A stretch of DNA of 33,130 nt, taken from an uncultured Bacteroidales bacterium (GTDB lineage: Bacteria > Bacteroidota > Bacteroidia > Bacteroidales > Bacteroidaceae). The position numbers and the translations under genes were made by a program. Shown here piece after piece: positions 15,505 to 24,553 of this stretch. The notes beneath the pieces are model-generated. The model did no database searches and was not told the DNA's origin. It saw only the letters and a program-made list of their open reading frames with translations. The first letter of the stretch is position 1, and each line of letters opens with the position of its first letter. The stretch is from contig CACWTU010000018.1 of assembly GCA_902763885.1 (NCBI GenBank), positions 1 to 33,130 on the forward strand, given 5' to 3'.

Positions 15505-18243
15505 ATGAATAAAGGACTACTCAAAATTGCGTCCACATTGCTTTTTGCAATGGTGTGTACAACTGTTTATGCCCAAACCAGTGGCTCATGCGGCGATAAC
15601 GCAACGTGGTCATATGAAAGTACAACGTTGACCATCAGCGGTACAGGTGCAATGGATGACTACGCATACGGCGAAGCACCTTGGAATGCTTATGCAGAAG
15701 AGATAACAAGCCTTGTGATAGAGAAAGGTATCACATCCATTGGCAACAATGCCTTTGCCGGATGTGAAAAACTAAACAGTGTGCAATACCCCTCATCGGG
15801 TTTTACCAGCATCGGTGACTATGCTTTCAGCGGCTGTAAGGTGAAGAATGTCACCCTGCCCCAAACGCTTACAGAGCTTGGCGAGGGTGCCTTTGCAGGG
15901 TGTCAGACAAGAAACGTTTCCATTCCCGGCAGTCTGAAGAAAATAGGTGACTACGCCTTCAATAGTTGTCAGTTGGAAGGTTTCGGTATATACGAAGGTG
16001 TAGAGGAGATAGGCGAGGGAGCATTTGATGATGCCTTTAACAATGAAACCGCTGATAAGTTTGCCATTTTTATTCCCAATAGTGTTACGAAAATAGGTGC
16101 CTGTGCCTTCATGTCGAATGCGTCATTGGAAACAGTGACCTTCGGAGAGGGGGTGATAGAAATCGGCGATGCAGCTTTTCAGGGATGTGTCGGTCTTAAG
16201 AAAGTGGGACTTTTCTGCAATAAAAGGCCTGCTCTTGGAGATGCCGTGTTCACTGACTATGACGGTGAAACGCTTCTGGAGATAGAGGCATTCTATTATC
16301 CCTACGGTGTGAATTACGACGGATGGGGAGAGTATGATTCGGACAGATTCAAGGATTCTTTCTACGGTACTTGGACGTATTATGATCGCGATGCCGGCTA
16401 CTGGGATAGTGAATTGGGGAAGTATGTTGAGGTATATGATGCTTCAAAAGGTAGTGGTAACTGGTCTTTTGAGGTAAGAGAGAGAAAACTGACCATCACC
16501 GGAACGGGAATATTGAATGTTTCTCCATGGAACAACGAACCGGTCATTAATCCTATTGTGTATCCGGATGAGGAACATCCCGGATTCTGGGGCGGTGTAA
16601 AGACCTGCGCCATCGGTAAAGGCATTACTGAACTGGACGGCATGATTTGCGGAATGCAGGTCAATTGCGCTTCTGTCACGTTGCCTAATTCGCTCAAGAG
16701 AATCTCGAGCAGTGCACTGGAAGAGTGTGCCTTCACCAGCATTGCCCTACCGGAGGGCCTGGATTCAATTGATATGTATGCATTCTTCGGCTCAAAGCTT
16801 ACCGCCCTTACCATTCCGAGCACGGTGACTTACATCGGAGCCAGTTCTTTCTTGTATAATCCGGACTTGGCAGTAGTGACGATGTTGCCCATCACACCTC
16901 CGGAATTGTATGCTGATGAACTGCCGTTTGGCGAGTGTGAGAAGCTGACAGCTATCTATGTACCTGAAGGCTGTGCCGATGCCTACAAGGCTGCCGATGG
17001 TTGGAGCACTTATGCAGACCTTATTAAGGATGCACCGACCACAACATTCACCTACACCGCAACAGAGAAGGTAGCTAAATTTGATGATAACCTTGGCAAA
17101 TTCGAGGGAGCGATAAGCGTGAAATCGCATGAATTCGATGGAACTAATGGTACGGTGGTCTATTCCGGCTATGTAACAGGAATAGGCGAACTTGCACTAA
17201 GCTATGCAAAAATGACCAGCATCATCATTCCTGAGAGCGTCACTGCTATCGGCAGTGGGGCCTTCCAAAGCAGTAAGCTGGCCACTGTCACGTTCGCTGG
17301 AACACCCGCAATTACAACTATCGGCGCTCGGGCATTCAATTCTTGCTCGGCGTTGACGGCCTTCACCGTTCCCGCTACTGTGGAGAGCATCGGTGCGAGT
17401 GCGTTTGCCTATTGTTCAGAACTGGCCACCGTCACCTTCGACGGCACGCCGACTATCACCACCATCGGTAACAATGCTTTCGGCGACTGCAAGAAACTCA
17501 CGGCCTTCACCATCCCCGAGAGTGTGACCACCCTTGGCACGACCGTCTTCTGGTTTGCCGGACTCACGTCGCTCCACATCCCTGCCGGAGTGACCAGCAT
17601 CGGCCAGGCTCTCTACTGCTCATCACCGGTGGCCTCACTTACTATCGATGAAGCCAATCCCAAGTATGCTGATCTGGGCTGTAACGGTGTCTTTGAGAAG
17701 GATAAAAATAAGCTTGTAGCTGGCGGTGCTGCCACTACCGTTCCTGATGGAATCACCACTATCGGTCAGGAAGCTTTCTGGGGAGAGGAAGGAGCATTTA
17801 CACTCGTTCTGCCAGAGAGTGTCACTGCCATTGAAGAACGTGCCTTCCATATGGCCAGCGGCCTGACGGAACTCACTATTCCTTCCGGCATCACCTATGT
17901 TGATGAGGAGTGTTTCTTCTTCTGTGAAGGAATGAAAGATGTCTGGTGTTTTGCCGATCCTGATGCCTTAACTTGGGATGGCGGTATGGAGATGGCGTTT
18001 ACTATGATGACACAAAAGACTACTAAGTTCCATGTGTCTGATGTTGATGCCTGGAGCACTAAGTTCCCCGATGCCAACGTGACGTTTGTGGGTGATTTGC
18101 TCACATCGGCACCATTGGTTGAGATTGAGAACCCGTTGGATGTTGAATGGTACTCGATAGACGGAACACGGCTGTTTGAAGCACCGACAGAGAAGGGTGT
18201 TTATTTTAGGGACGGAAGGAAATTTATTATAATTGAGAATTGA
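15505..18243 (+). CDS. BspA-like leucine-rich repeat surface protein
   Basis: The 912 aa protein starts with a signal peptide (MNKGLLKIASTLLFAMVCTTVYAQ). It then has the typical BspA opening SGSCGDNATWSY...LTISGTGAM, many LRR_5 repeats of the pattern SIGxxAFxxCxxLxxVxxP, and a second LTITGTGIL module near residue 330. Two adjacent 48-residue units (bases 17278-17421 and 17422-17565) are very similar, a recent tandem duplication. The end (WYSIDGTRLFEAP, KGVYFRDGRKF) resembles the C-terminal tail of Bacteroidales secreted proteins. BspA-like proteins bind host or bacterial surfaces. The final IIIEN and stop come from repeat element B. ATG 15505 was preferred over TTG 15499. Confidence 0.9.
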   Translation: MNKGLLKIASTLLFAMVCTTVYAQTSGSCGDNATWSYESTTLTISGTGAMDDYAYGEAPWNAYAEEITSLVIEKGITSIGNNAFAGCEKLNSVQYPSSGFTSIGDYAFSGCKVKNVTLPQTLTELGEGAFAGCQTRNVSIPGSLKKIGDYAFNSCQLEGFGIYEGVEEIGEGAFDDAFNNETADKFAIFIPNSVTKIGACAFMSNASLETVTFGEGVIEIGDAAFQGCVGLKKVGLFCNKRPALGDAVFTDYDGETLLEIEAFYYPYGVNYDGWGEYDSDRFKDSFYGTWTYYDRDAGYWDSELGKYVEVYDASKGSGNWSFEVRERKLTITGTGILNVSPWNNEPVINPIVYPDEEHPGFWGGVKTCAIGKGITELDGMICGMQVNCASVTLPNSLKRISSSALEECAFTSIALPEGLDSIDMYAFFGSKLTALTIPSTVTYIGASSFLYNPDLAVVTMLPITPPELYADELPFGECEKLTAIYVPEGCADAYKAADGWSTYADLIKDAPTTTFTYTATEKVAKFDDNLGKFEGAISVKSHEFDGTNGTVVYSGYVTGIGELALSYAKMTSIIIPESVTAIGSGAFQSSKLATVTFAGTPAITTIGARAFNSCSALTAFTVPATVESIGASAFAYCSELATVTFDGTPTITTIGNNAFGDCKKLTAFTIPESVTTLGTTVFWFAGLTSLHIPAGVTSIGQALYCSSPVASLTIDEANPKYADLGCNGVFEKDKNKLVAGGAATTVPDGITTIGQEAFWGEEGAFTLVLPESVTAIEERAFHMASGLTELTIPSGITYVDEECFFFCEGMKDVWCFADPDALTWDGGMEMAFTMMTQKTTKFHVSDVDAWSTKFPDANVTFVGDLLTSAPLVEIENPLDVEWYSIDGTRLFEAPTEKGVYFRDGRKFIIIEN

Positions 18244-18344
18244 AAATTGAAAATTGAAAATTATAAAAGGCGTTCGAAAAATATTTTTCGAGCGCCTTTT
18301 AATGTCGCGGGAATTAAACGCACTGCATGGCAATTTTCAATTTT
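18231..18344. repeat. Intergenic palindromic element, copy B
   Basis: Left arm 18231-18262 of AATTGAAAATT-like units; hairpin AAAAGGCGTTCGAAAAA (18265-18281) with TTTTTCGAGCGCCTTTT (18284-18300), 17 positions with one G-T; conserved AATGTCGCGGGAATTAAACG after it; short right arm AATTTTCAATTTT (18332-18344). It fills the whole gap between the BspA-like gene and the AraC gene, whose stop codon it overlaps. Confidence 0.9.
18265..18300. terminator. Bidirectional terminator hairpin in copy B
   Basis: A 17-base stem with flanking A- and T-tracts between two convergent genes. Confidence 0.75.
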
Positions 18345-19254
18345 ATTCCTCTCGGTACTGCGTGGGGGTCTGCCCGGTATGGGCTTTGAAGAAGCGGAAA
18401 AAGAATGAATGGCTGGGGAAATTGAGGGTTGCCGCAATCTCCTTTATGGTCATGTCAGTGTGCCGCAGCATGTTCTTGGCGTCAAGTATCAGCAATTCAT
18501 TGAGCCATTCCGGTACGGAGCGGCCGCTGGCCTCCTTGACTATCTTGGAGAGGTATTTGGGGGTTACGCACATCTTGTCGGCATAATAGCCCACCAGATG
18601 CTCGCGGGCGTGTTCGTTGATAGCCAGTTTGATGAACTGCTCCAGCATCTGGCGCTGGCGCGTTGTACGTGCCGGAGCCTCCAGGTCCTGGCGTTTCTTG
18701 GAGTCGGCCAGGAACCCTGCAAACTGGTAGAACACTGATGATACCAGACCGGCCATGCTGTCATGCACAAACTGCGGGTTGGTCTTGGTTATGTCAAGAG
18801 CCAGATTCACATACTTATGGAGCATCTCGGTTTCATCAGTAGAGAGGTGAATGCACGGATCGCGCAGCACATCCATCGCCTCAACCAGGAATTTGCTTGG
18901 ATTTATGCCGATGCTTGATATGAAAGAGGCCGATGCACAGATAAGAGAGAAACGCAGATTGTCGGTAAGGTCATCCGGTTGAGCAATCCTTACTATGTTG
19001 CCCGGCGTAATGAGCAACAGTGTACCTGTGGTAAGGTGATAATCTGTCAGATTTATGGAACAATCAACAGTGCCCTCTACGCAATATGCAGCCATGTAGC
19101 AATCCACGCGAAACGGATAGCGCAGATACTTGTATTGGGGTGTCTCCTGCAGACGTGCAATAAAGAAATCATCGCCTATGCCAAGCGATACACCTGAGGG
19201 AATCATCTGCTTGATTCTGGAGGGTGTAATGAGCAGCTCTGAATACGATTCCAT
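18343..19254 (-). CDS. AraC-family transcriptional regulator
   Basis: The 303 aa protein has an N-terminal cupin-like sensing domain (about 1-180) and a C-terminal AraC double helix-turn-helix (about 205-303), with YYADKMCVTPKYLSKIVKEA as first motif and IKEIAATLNFPSHSFFFRFF, GQTPTQYR as the second. It is divergent from the TolC efflux operon, so local control of that operon by a small ligand is likely. The 178-base shared upstream region carries -7 boxes for both directions and a small inverted repeat. Confidence 0.9.
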   Translation of the reverse strand: MESYSELLITPSRIKQMIPSGVSLGIGDDFFIARLQETPQYKYLRYPFRVDCYMAAYCVEGTVDCSINLTDYHLTTGTLLLITPGNIVRIAQPDDLTDNLRFSLICASASFISSIGINPSKFLVEAMDVLRDPCIHLSTDETEMLHKYVNLALDITKTNPQFVHDSMAGLVSSVFYQFAGFLADSKKRQDLEAPARTTRQRQMLEQFIKLAINEHAREHLVGYYADKMCVTPKYLSKIVKEASGRSVPEWLNELLILDAKNMLRHTDMTIKEIAATLNFPSHSFFFRFFKAHTGQTPTQYREE

Positions 19255-19276
19255 CTCTTTTTCTTCAAGTTTGCGC

Positions 19277-19284
19277 CAAAAGTA
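19277..19284 (-). promoter_or_regulatory. Candidate -7 box for the AraC gene
   Basis: On the minus strand TACTTTTG, 23-30 bases before the ATG at 19254. The -33 region has no TTG, which fits a promoter needing an activator. Confidence 0.4.
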
Positions 19285-19305
19285 ATATGTTTTTGCGTTA
19301 AATGG

Positions 19306-19321
19306 TACCTATTTGTAGGTA
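19306..19321. promoter_or_regulatory. Candidate operator between AraC gene and efflux operon
   Basis: TACCTA (19306-19311) and TAGGTA (19316-19321) form a perfect inverted repeat around TTTG. It lies upstream of both divergent -7 boxes. A regulator site is an inference from position. Confidence 0.3.
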
Positions 19322-19382
19322 TTTTCGACCAATAGATACAAGTAGTGTAAAAAAAGATTACATCATAATGGCTAAACGGCAC

Positions 19383-19390
19383 TACTTTTG
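19383..19390 (+). promoter_or_regulatory. Candidate -7 box for the efflux operon
   Basis: TACTTTTG, 43 bases before the tolC-like ATG at 19433. No TTG stands 19-21 bases upstream, which again would suit activator-dependent transcription. Confidence 0.4.
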
Positions 19391-19432
19391 CATTCGATTT
19401 AATAACGAAAAACAAAACAATAAACGGACTAT

Positions 19433-20944
19433 ATGAAACAACCAAGTAGAATTATGATTGCGGTCTGCATGATGCTGATAACCACTTACACGATGGCTCA
19501 GACCGTATTGACACTTGAGGATTGCAGGGCTATGGCACTTGAAAACAACGGCCAGTCCAAGATGGCGCAGGAGAAAGTGACTGCCGCCGAGTATGACAGC
19601 AAGGCTGCATTTGCCAATTATCTGCCCAAGGTTTCCGCTACCGGAATGTATCTGCATAACAGCGAGAACCTGAATCTTATCAGTGATGAGCAGGGCAACA
19701 AGCTATCAACTATCGGTACGAGAGTGAACGGAGTGGCACGCTCCATTATGATGGATCCTGCTATTATCGGTCTGGTAGGAAGTAGTGACGCCGCTGTCAG
19801 AAATGCTGCTACCGCGCTTTTTACCAAGATGTCAACTACTGATATAGAGGGAGCTCTCAACCAGGTGGGAAGTGAACTTTCAGACAACCTTTCTCTTGAT
19901 ATAAAGAATGTATATGTGGGTGTTATCTCCGTTGAGGAGCCTCTCTATGTGGGCGGAAAGATACGTGCATACAATAAGGTGACTGCATATGCCAAGGAAT
20001 TGGCCGAGACCCAGCTTGACGGTGAGGACCAGAAGGTGCTGGTCACGGTCGATGAGGCATACTGGCAGATTGTATCTGTTGCAAACAAGCTGCGTCTTAC
20101 AGAGCAGTATGTGGAGCTGCTGCGCCAGATGGACCACAATGTTGAGGTGATGAAGAATGAGGGCGTGGCCACGGCATCAGACCAGCTTTCCGTAAGAGTT
20201 AAGCTGAATGAGGCTGAGATGAGCCAGATCAAGGCTCAGAACGGTCTGACACTCTCCAAGATGCTGCTTTGCCAGCTTTGCGGCCTGCCGCTTGATTCAG
20301 AGATAATGCTTAAGGACGAGATGAATGAGACTCTTGAGATTCCGGCCGATGAGGTTACATACACAGAGGAAAGCCTCTATGAGAATCGTCCCGAGCTTAA
20401 GAGCCTGCAACTGGCCGTAAACATGTATGACCAAAAGTCCAGAATTGTACGTGCCGATTTCCTGCCTACGGTTGCGGTTATGGGTAATTACCTGATTACC
20501 AATCCGTCGGCCAGCAACGGTGTGTCCAATGAGTTTCATGGGATGTGGAATGTGGGCCTTGTAGCCAAGATTCCGGTGTTCCATTTTGGCGAGGGTCTGA
20601 ACAAGTATCGTCGTGCCAAATCAGATAAGATAATCACCCAGTATCAGCTTGATGATGCCCGCGGCAAGGTGACACTCCAGGCTTCACAGTATGAGAAGAA
20701 GATTGCTGAGGCTGATTCACGCTTGGAGATGGCACTCAAGAATATGGAGAATGCTGAGGAGAACCTGCGTGTGGCAAACATAGGATTCAAGGAGGGCGTG
20801 GTAGAGTCATCTCTGGTGCTGGCAGCCCAGACAGCATGGCTCAAGGCGCATTCCGAGGAGATAGACGCACGCATAGACCGCATAATGGCTACGGTTTATC
20901 TGCGTCAGGTGACAGGTCAGTTAAGTGTAAACGATAAAAAATAA
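19433..20944 (+). CDS. TolC-family outer membrane efflux protein
   Basis: The 503 aa protein has a signal peptide (about residues 1-22, ending TYTMAQ) and starts its mature part with TLEDCRAMALENNGQ, the usual TolC opening. Two long alpha-helical coiled-coil halves follow (LYVGGKIRAYNKVTAYAKEL in the first, FHFGEGLNKYRRAKSDK in the second). It should form the trimeric outer membrane channel for the adaptor and permeases encoded just downstream. A 5-base gap to the adaptor gene indicates one operon. Confidence 0.93.
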   Translation: MKQPSRIMIAVCMMLITTYTMAQTVLTLEDCRAMALENNGQSKMAQEKVTAAEYDSKAAFANYLPKVSATGMYLHNSENLNLISDEQGNKLSTIGTRVNGVARSIMMDPAIIGLVGSSDAAVRNAATALFTKMSTTDIEGALNQVGSELSDNLSLDIKNVYVGVISVEEPLYVGGKIRAYNKVTAYAKELAETQLDGEDQKVLVTVDEAYWQIVSVANKLRLTEQYVELLRQMDHNVEVMKNEGVATASDQLSVRVKLNEAEMSQIKAQNGLTLSKMLLCQLCGLPLDSEIMLKDEMNETLEIPADEVTYTEESLYENRPELKSLQLAVNMYDQKSRIVRADFLPTVAVMGNYLITNPSASNGVSNEFHGMWNVGLVAKIPVFHFGEGLNKYRRAKSDKIITQYQLDDARGKVTLQASQYEKKIAEADSRLEMALKNMENAEENLRVANIGFKEGVVESSLVLAAQTAWLKAHSEEIDARIDRIMATVYLRQVTGQLSVNDKK

Positions 20945-20949
20945 AAGAT

Positions 20950-21942
20950 ATGGACAACAAAACTCAAAAAATGAACATTGCGCTGTCACTTACAGCGTTT
21001 GCGATTGTTGTGGCTATAGTATGTTTGGTAGGTATTTATACCTTCAATCACAGAGAGCCGGAGATTGTTCAGGGACAGGCTGAGGCAAGTGAGTATCGCG
21101 TGTCAAGCAAGGTACCCGGACGTATCCTCAAGATTCTTGTACAGGAGGGTCAGGCAGTTCACGCAGGTGATACCCTGGCTATACTTGATACTCCCGATAT
21201 CAATGCAAAGCAGGCTCAGGCCAATGCTGTGCTCAGTGCTGCTACTGCACAGAACGCCAAGGCTCAGAAGGGTGCCCGTGAGGAGCAGATACAGGGCGCT
21301 TATGAGATCTGGCAGAAAGCCAAGGCCGGTCTGGATATATATGAGAAATCATACCGTCGTGTGGAGAACCTTTTCAAGGAGGGTGTAGTGAGCGAGCAGA
21401 AACGTGATGAGGCCAAGGCACAGTATGATGCTGCCGCCGCTACTGAGAGAGCTGCCAAGTCACAGTATGATATGGCTGTCAATGGTGCAGAGGAGGAGGT
21501 TAAGGAGATGGCTGCCGCACAGATGCGTCAGGCTGAAGGTGTAGTTGCCGAGGTTAACTCATACATTGAGGAGACCGTTCTCACTGCATCACTTGACGGT
21601 GAGGTGAGTGAGATATTCCCTATGGTAGGTGAGCTGGTTGGTACCGGTGCTCCCATCATGAACATAGCCGTGATGGATGAGATGTGGGTTTCATTCAATG
21701 TTCGTGAGGACCTGCTCCAGGATCTTACAATGGGTGCAGTACGTGAGGCATACGTGCCTGCATTGGACAAGAAGATACAGGTAAAGGTCTCATACATGCG
21801 TGACCTTGGCTCATATGCCGCATGGAAGGCCACAAAGGTAAATGGTCAGTATGACCTCAAGACCTTTGAGGTACGTGCCGTTCCTGAGGAGAAGGTTGAG
21901 AACCTGCGTCCCGGTATGACAGTTATCATTGACAGACAGTAA
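20950..21942 (+). CDS. HlyD-type membrane fusion (adaptor) protein
   Basis: The 330 aa protein has one N-terminal membrane helix (about 10-33), then a lipoyl-like half (YRVSSKVPGRILKILVQEGQ, VHAGDTLAILD), a coiled-coil hairpin (about 80-200, Ala/Glu/Gln rich), the second lipoyl half (VLTASLDGEVSEIFPMVGEL) and a beta-barrel domain ending LRPGMTVIIDRQ. It links the inner membrane permeases with the TolC-like channel. It is 6 bases before the first permease gene. Confidence 0.93.
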   Translation: MDNKTQKMNIALSLTAFAIVVAIVCLVGIYTFNHREPEIVQGQAEASEYRVSSKVPGRILKILVQEGQAVHAGDTLAILDTPDINAKQAQANAVLSAATAQNAKAQKGAREEQIQGAYEIWQKAKAGLDIYEKSYRRVENLFKEGVVSEQKRDEAKAQYDAAAATERAAKSQYDMAVNGAEEEVKEMAAAQMRQAEGVVAEVNSYIEETVLTASLDGEVSEIFPMVGELVGTGAPIMNIAVMDEMWVSFNVREDLLQDLTMGAVREAYVPALDKKIQVKVSYMRDLGSYAAWKATKVNGQYDLKTFEVRAVPEEKVENLRPGMTVIIDRQ

Positions 21943-21948
21943 ACAGCC

Positions 21949-23121
21949 ATGAGTGGAACAAAGCAAGGATTCTGGGCGATAGCAAGACGTGAGATCGTGC
22001 GTATGCAGTCACGTCCGCTTTACGGACTGAGCATGATCTTTGCGCCGCTGTTCTGCTTCCTGTTCTTTACCACCCTTATGGGTGAGGGGCTGCCGCAGAG
22101 CCTGCCTGCCGGTGTGGTTGATGAGGACAACACCACGGTATCGCGCTCCATTCTGCGTAATCTGGACTCTTACCAGCAGACAGAAATCATAAAACAATAC
22201 TCAAATTTTGCAGAGGCACGTGAGGCCTTGCAGAAGAATGAGATTTACGGTTTCTTCTATATACCCAAGGGTACTCAGGAGAAGGCTTCAAGCCAGCAAC
22301 AGCCCAAGATATCCATATATACAAACGGTACATACCTGATTCCGTCATCACTTCTGTACCGTGACATGAAGACCATGGCTGTGATGGCATCGGCTGCCGT
22401 AGGGCGTGAGATTCTGTATGCCAAGGGTGCCAATCTGGACCAGGCTATGGGATTTCTGCAGCCCATCCAGATGGATATGCATCCGCTTGGAAACCCGTGG
22501 CTCAATTACAACGTCTATCTGACCAACACCTTGCTGCCCGCTGTGTTGGCTCTTATGATACTGATGGTGACCTGTTTCTCCATACATACTGAGCTTAAGG
22601 ATGGTACAGCCGCAGAATGGATGTCCATAGCCCATGACAATGTGTTCAAAGCCGTGAGTGCCAAACTGTTCCCGCAGACAATGATGTTCTCGCTTATGGC
22701 GCTGATATACCTTATATTGCTCTACGGATGGCTTGGATTCCCTCATAATAATGGCTTCTGGCCCATGTTCATTGCGGCCGAGCTGCTGATACTGGCATCG
22801 CAGGGATTCGCGGTGTTCATGGCTGCGGCCATCCCGTCTCTGCGCTGGTCTCTGAGCCTATGCACTCTGTGGGGCGTGCTCTCCATTCCTATCAGCGGAT
22901 TCTCATTTCCTGTTATGGGTATGCCTCCTGCACTGCAGGCTCTGTCATATATGTTCCCGCTCAGATACTATTTCCTGATATATGTGGATCAGGCACTGAA
23001 CGGAGTATCCTTGGTCTATTCGGCATGGTTCTATGTGGCTCTGATCCTCTTCACCATTCTGCCGCTTATTGACATTCACATGCTCAGGAAAGCTGCGCAT
23101 GAATATACATACTTAGAATAA
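21949..23121 (+). CDS. ABC-2 type permease, first of two
   Basis: The 390 aa protein has the ABC-2 layout: one N-terminal helix (about 22-42), a large periplasmic domain (GVVDEDNTTVSRSILRNLDS... to about residue 180) and five to six C-terminal helices, with GFSFPVMGMPPALQALSYMFPLRYY as the typical late segment. It probably forms a heterodimer with the next gene product. No ATPase is encoded in the operon. Confidence 0.88.
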   Translation: MSGTKQGFWAIARREIVRMQSRPLYGLSMIFAPLFCFLFFTTLMGEGLPQSLPAGVVDEDNTTVSRSILRNLDSYQQTEIIKQYSNFAEAREALQKNEIYGFFYIPKGTQEKASSQQQPKISIYTNGTYLIPSSLLYRDMKTMAVMASAAVGREILYAKGANLDQAMGFLQPIQMDMHPLGNPWLNYNVYLTNTLLPAVLALMILMVTCFSIHTELKDGTAAEWMSIAHDNVFKAVSAKLFPQTMMFSLMALIYLILLYGWLGFPHNNGFWPMFIAAELLILASQGFAVFMAAAIPSLRWSLSLCTLWGVLSIPISGFSFPVMGMPPALQALSYMFPLRYYFLIYVDQALNGVSLVYSAWFYVALILFTILPLIDIHMLRKAAHEYTYLE

Positions 23122-23134
23122 TCAAGAAAAAGAT

Positions 23135-24442
23135 ATGTGGGTAAAAGATATGCTTGATGTTTCCGGAAAGGAGCTCCGCGCCTGCCTGCAGGATGTGGGT
23201 GTAATGGTATTCTTCATTATAGTGCCGTTGCTCTATCCGTTGCTTTATGCCTATCTGTACAGTCGTGAGGTGGTTCATGAGGTGCCTGTGGTTGTGGTCG
23301 ATGAGTGCCGCAGTGCCACAAGCCGTGAATTCCTGCGCAAGAGTGATGCTACCGCTGACCTTAAGATAATCTCATATTGTGCCGATATGGAGGAGGCGCG
23401 TAACCTTATGCACCGCCACAAGGCATATGGCCTGATCCATATTCCCGCCGAGTTTGAGAAAACGCTTGCCAGCGGTCATCAGGCTACCATAAACCTCTAT
23501 TGCGATATGAGCGGTCTTCTCTATTACAAGGCTATGCTGAGCGGCTGTACCATTGTATCGCTGGATATGAATCGGGATATACAGATGCAGCGTCTGTCAG
23601 GTATGTCTGATTGGGAGAAGGATGTCATGACCATGCCGATAGAGAATGAGTATGTGACCATGTTCAACCCTGCAAACGGATTCCAGGCCTTCCTGATACC
23701 TGCCATATTGATACTGCTGCTGCAGCAGACGCTGGTGCTTGGTGTAGCCATGCTGGCTGGTACCGAGGCTGAGCGCCGTCGTGCCGGAACCCTGATTTTG
23801 GGACATGAGTATGACAATCCTATTACCGTGCTGGGTGGCAAGGCTATGGCCTATCTGCTGGTTTACGGATTTACCGCCACATACGTGCTCTGCTTTGTGC
23901 CGTGGCTGTTTGGTATGCCTCAGCTCTGGCAACTGCCTACTCTTGTGGCATTTGTCATTCCGTTCCTGCTCTCCAGCATATTCTTTGCCATGTGTATATC
24001 CTTCTTTGTAAGGGATAGGGAGTCATGTTTCCTGCTGTTTGTGTTCGTCTCTGTACCGCTTATCTTCATGAGCGGCATATCATGGCCATCATCAAACATG
24101 CCTGCATTTTGGAAAGTCCTGGCTCAGATATTCCCATCCACTCATGGCATCAACGGATTTGCACGCATCAACACATCAGGGGCGTTGCTTCAGGATGTAA
24201 GGATAGAGAGTCTGTCGCTCTGGGTTCTGACCGGAATCTATTTCATGCTCTCTCTGTTCATTTATGAGCGCATGTACCGCTCAGACAAGATGCCGGGTGC
24301 AGAATTTGTGATTGCTATGCGTACCCGTGCACGCCGTAATATCCGTGTTGCAGCCCGAGCCGGCCAGGAACTTATTGAGACAACCCAGAGAATTCAGAAG
24401 GTACGCAGATACCGGAAAGAGAAGGGAAAGAATGGGAATTGA
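23135..24442 (+). CDS. ABC-2 type permease, second of two
   Basis: The 435 aa protein is a paralogue of the gene before it: N-terminal helix near residues 23-42, periplasmic domain starting VPVVVVDECRSATSREFLRK, and C-terminal helices with GISWPSSNMPAFWKVLAQIF. The cytoplasmic tail is long and very basic (about residues 385-435). The last two residues and the stop lie in repeat element C. It is the last gene of the efflux operon. Confidence 0.88.
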   Translation: MWVKDMLDVSGKELRACLQDVGVMVFFIIVPLLYPLLYAYLYSREVVHEVPVVVVDECRSATSREFLRKSDATADLKIISYCADMEEARNLMHRHKAYGLIHIPAEFEKTLASGHQATINLYCDMSGLLYYKAMLSGCTIVSLDMNRDIQMQRLSGMSDWEKDVMTMPIENEYVTMFNPANGFQAFLIPAILILLLQQTLVLGVAMLAGTEAERRRAGTLILGHEYDNPITVLGGKAMAYLLVYGFTATYVLCFVPWLFGMPQLWQLPTLVAFVIPFLLSSIFFAMCISFFVRDRESCFLLFVFVSVPLIFMSGISWPSSNMPAFWKVLAQIFPSTHGINGFARINTSGALLQDVRIESLSLWVLTGIYFMLSLFIYERMYRSDKMPGAEFVIAMRTRARRNIRVAARAGQELIETTQRIQKVRRYRKEKGKNGN

Positions 24443-24553
24443 AAATTGAAAATTGAGAATTGAAAATTATAAAAGGCGTTCGAAAATTTTTTCGAGCGCC
24501 TTTTAATGTCGCGGGTATAAAACGCACCGCATGGCAATTTTCAATTTTCAATT
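24437..24553. repeat. Intergenic palindromic element, copy C
   Basis: Left arm 24437-24468 of AATTGAAAATT/AATTGAGAATT units; hairpin AAAAGGCGTTCGAAAA (24471-24486) with TTTTCGAGCGCCTTTT (24489-24504); then AATGTCGCGGGTATAAAACG and CATGG as in copy B; right arm AATTTTCAATTTTCAATT (24536-24553). It fills the gap between the second permease gene and the LytTR gene and overlaps both stop codons. Confidence 0.9.
24471..24504. terminator. Bidirectional terminator hairpin in copy C
   Basis: A 16-base stem with one G-T, flanked by A- and T-tracts, between convergent genes. Confidence 0.75.
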
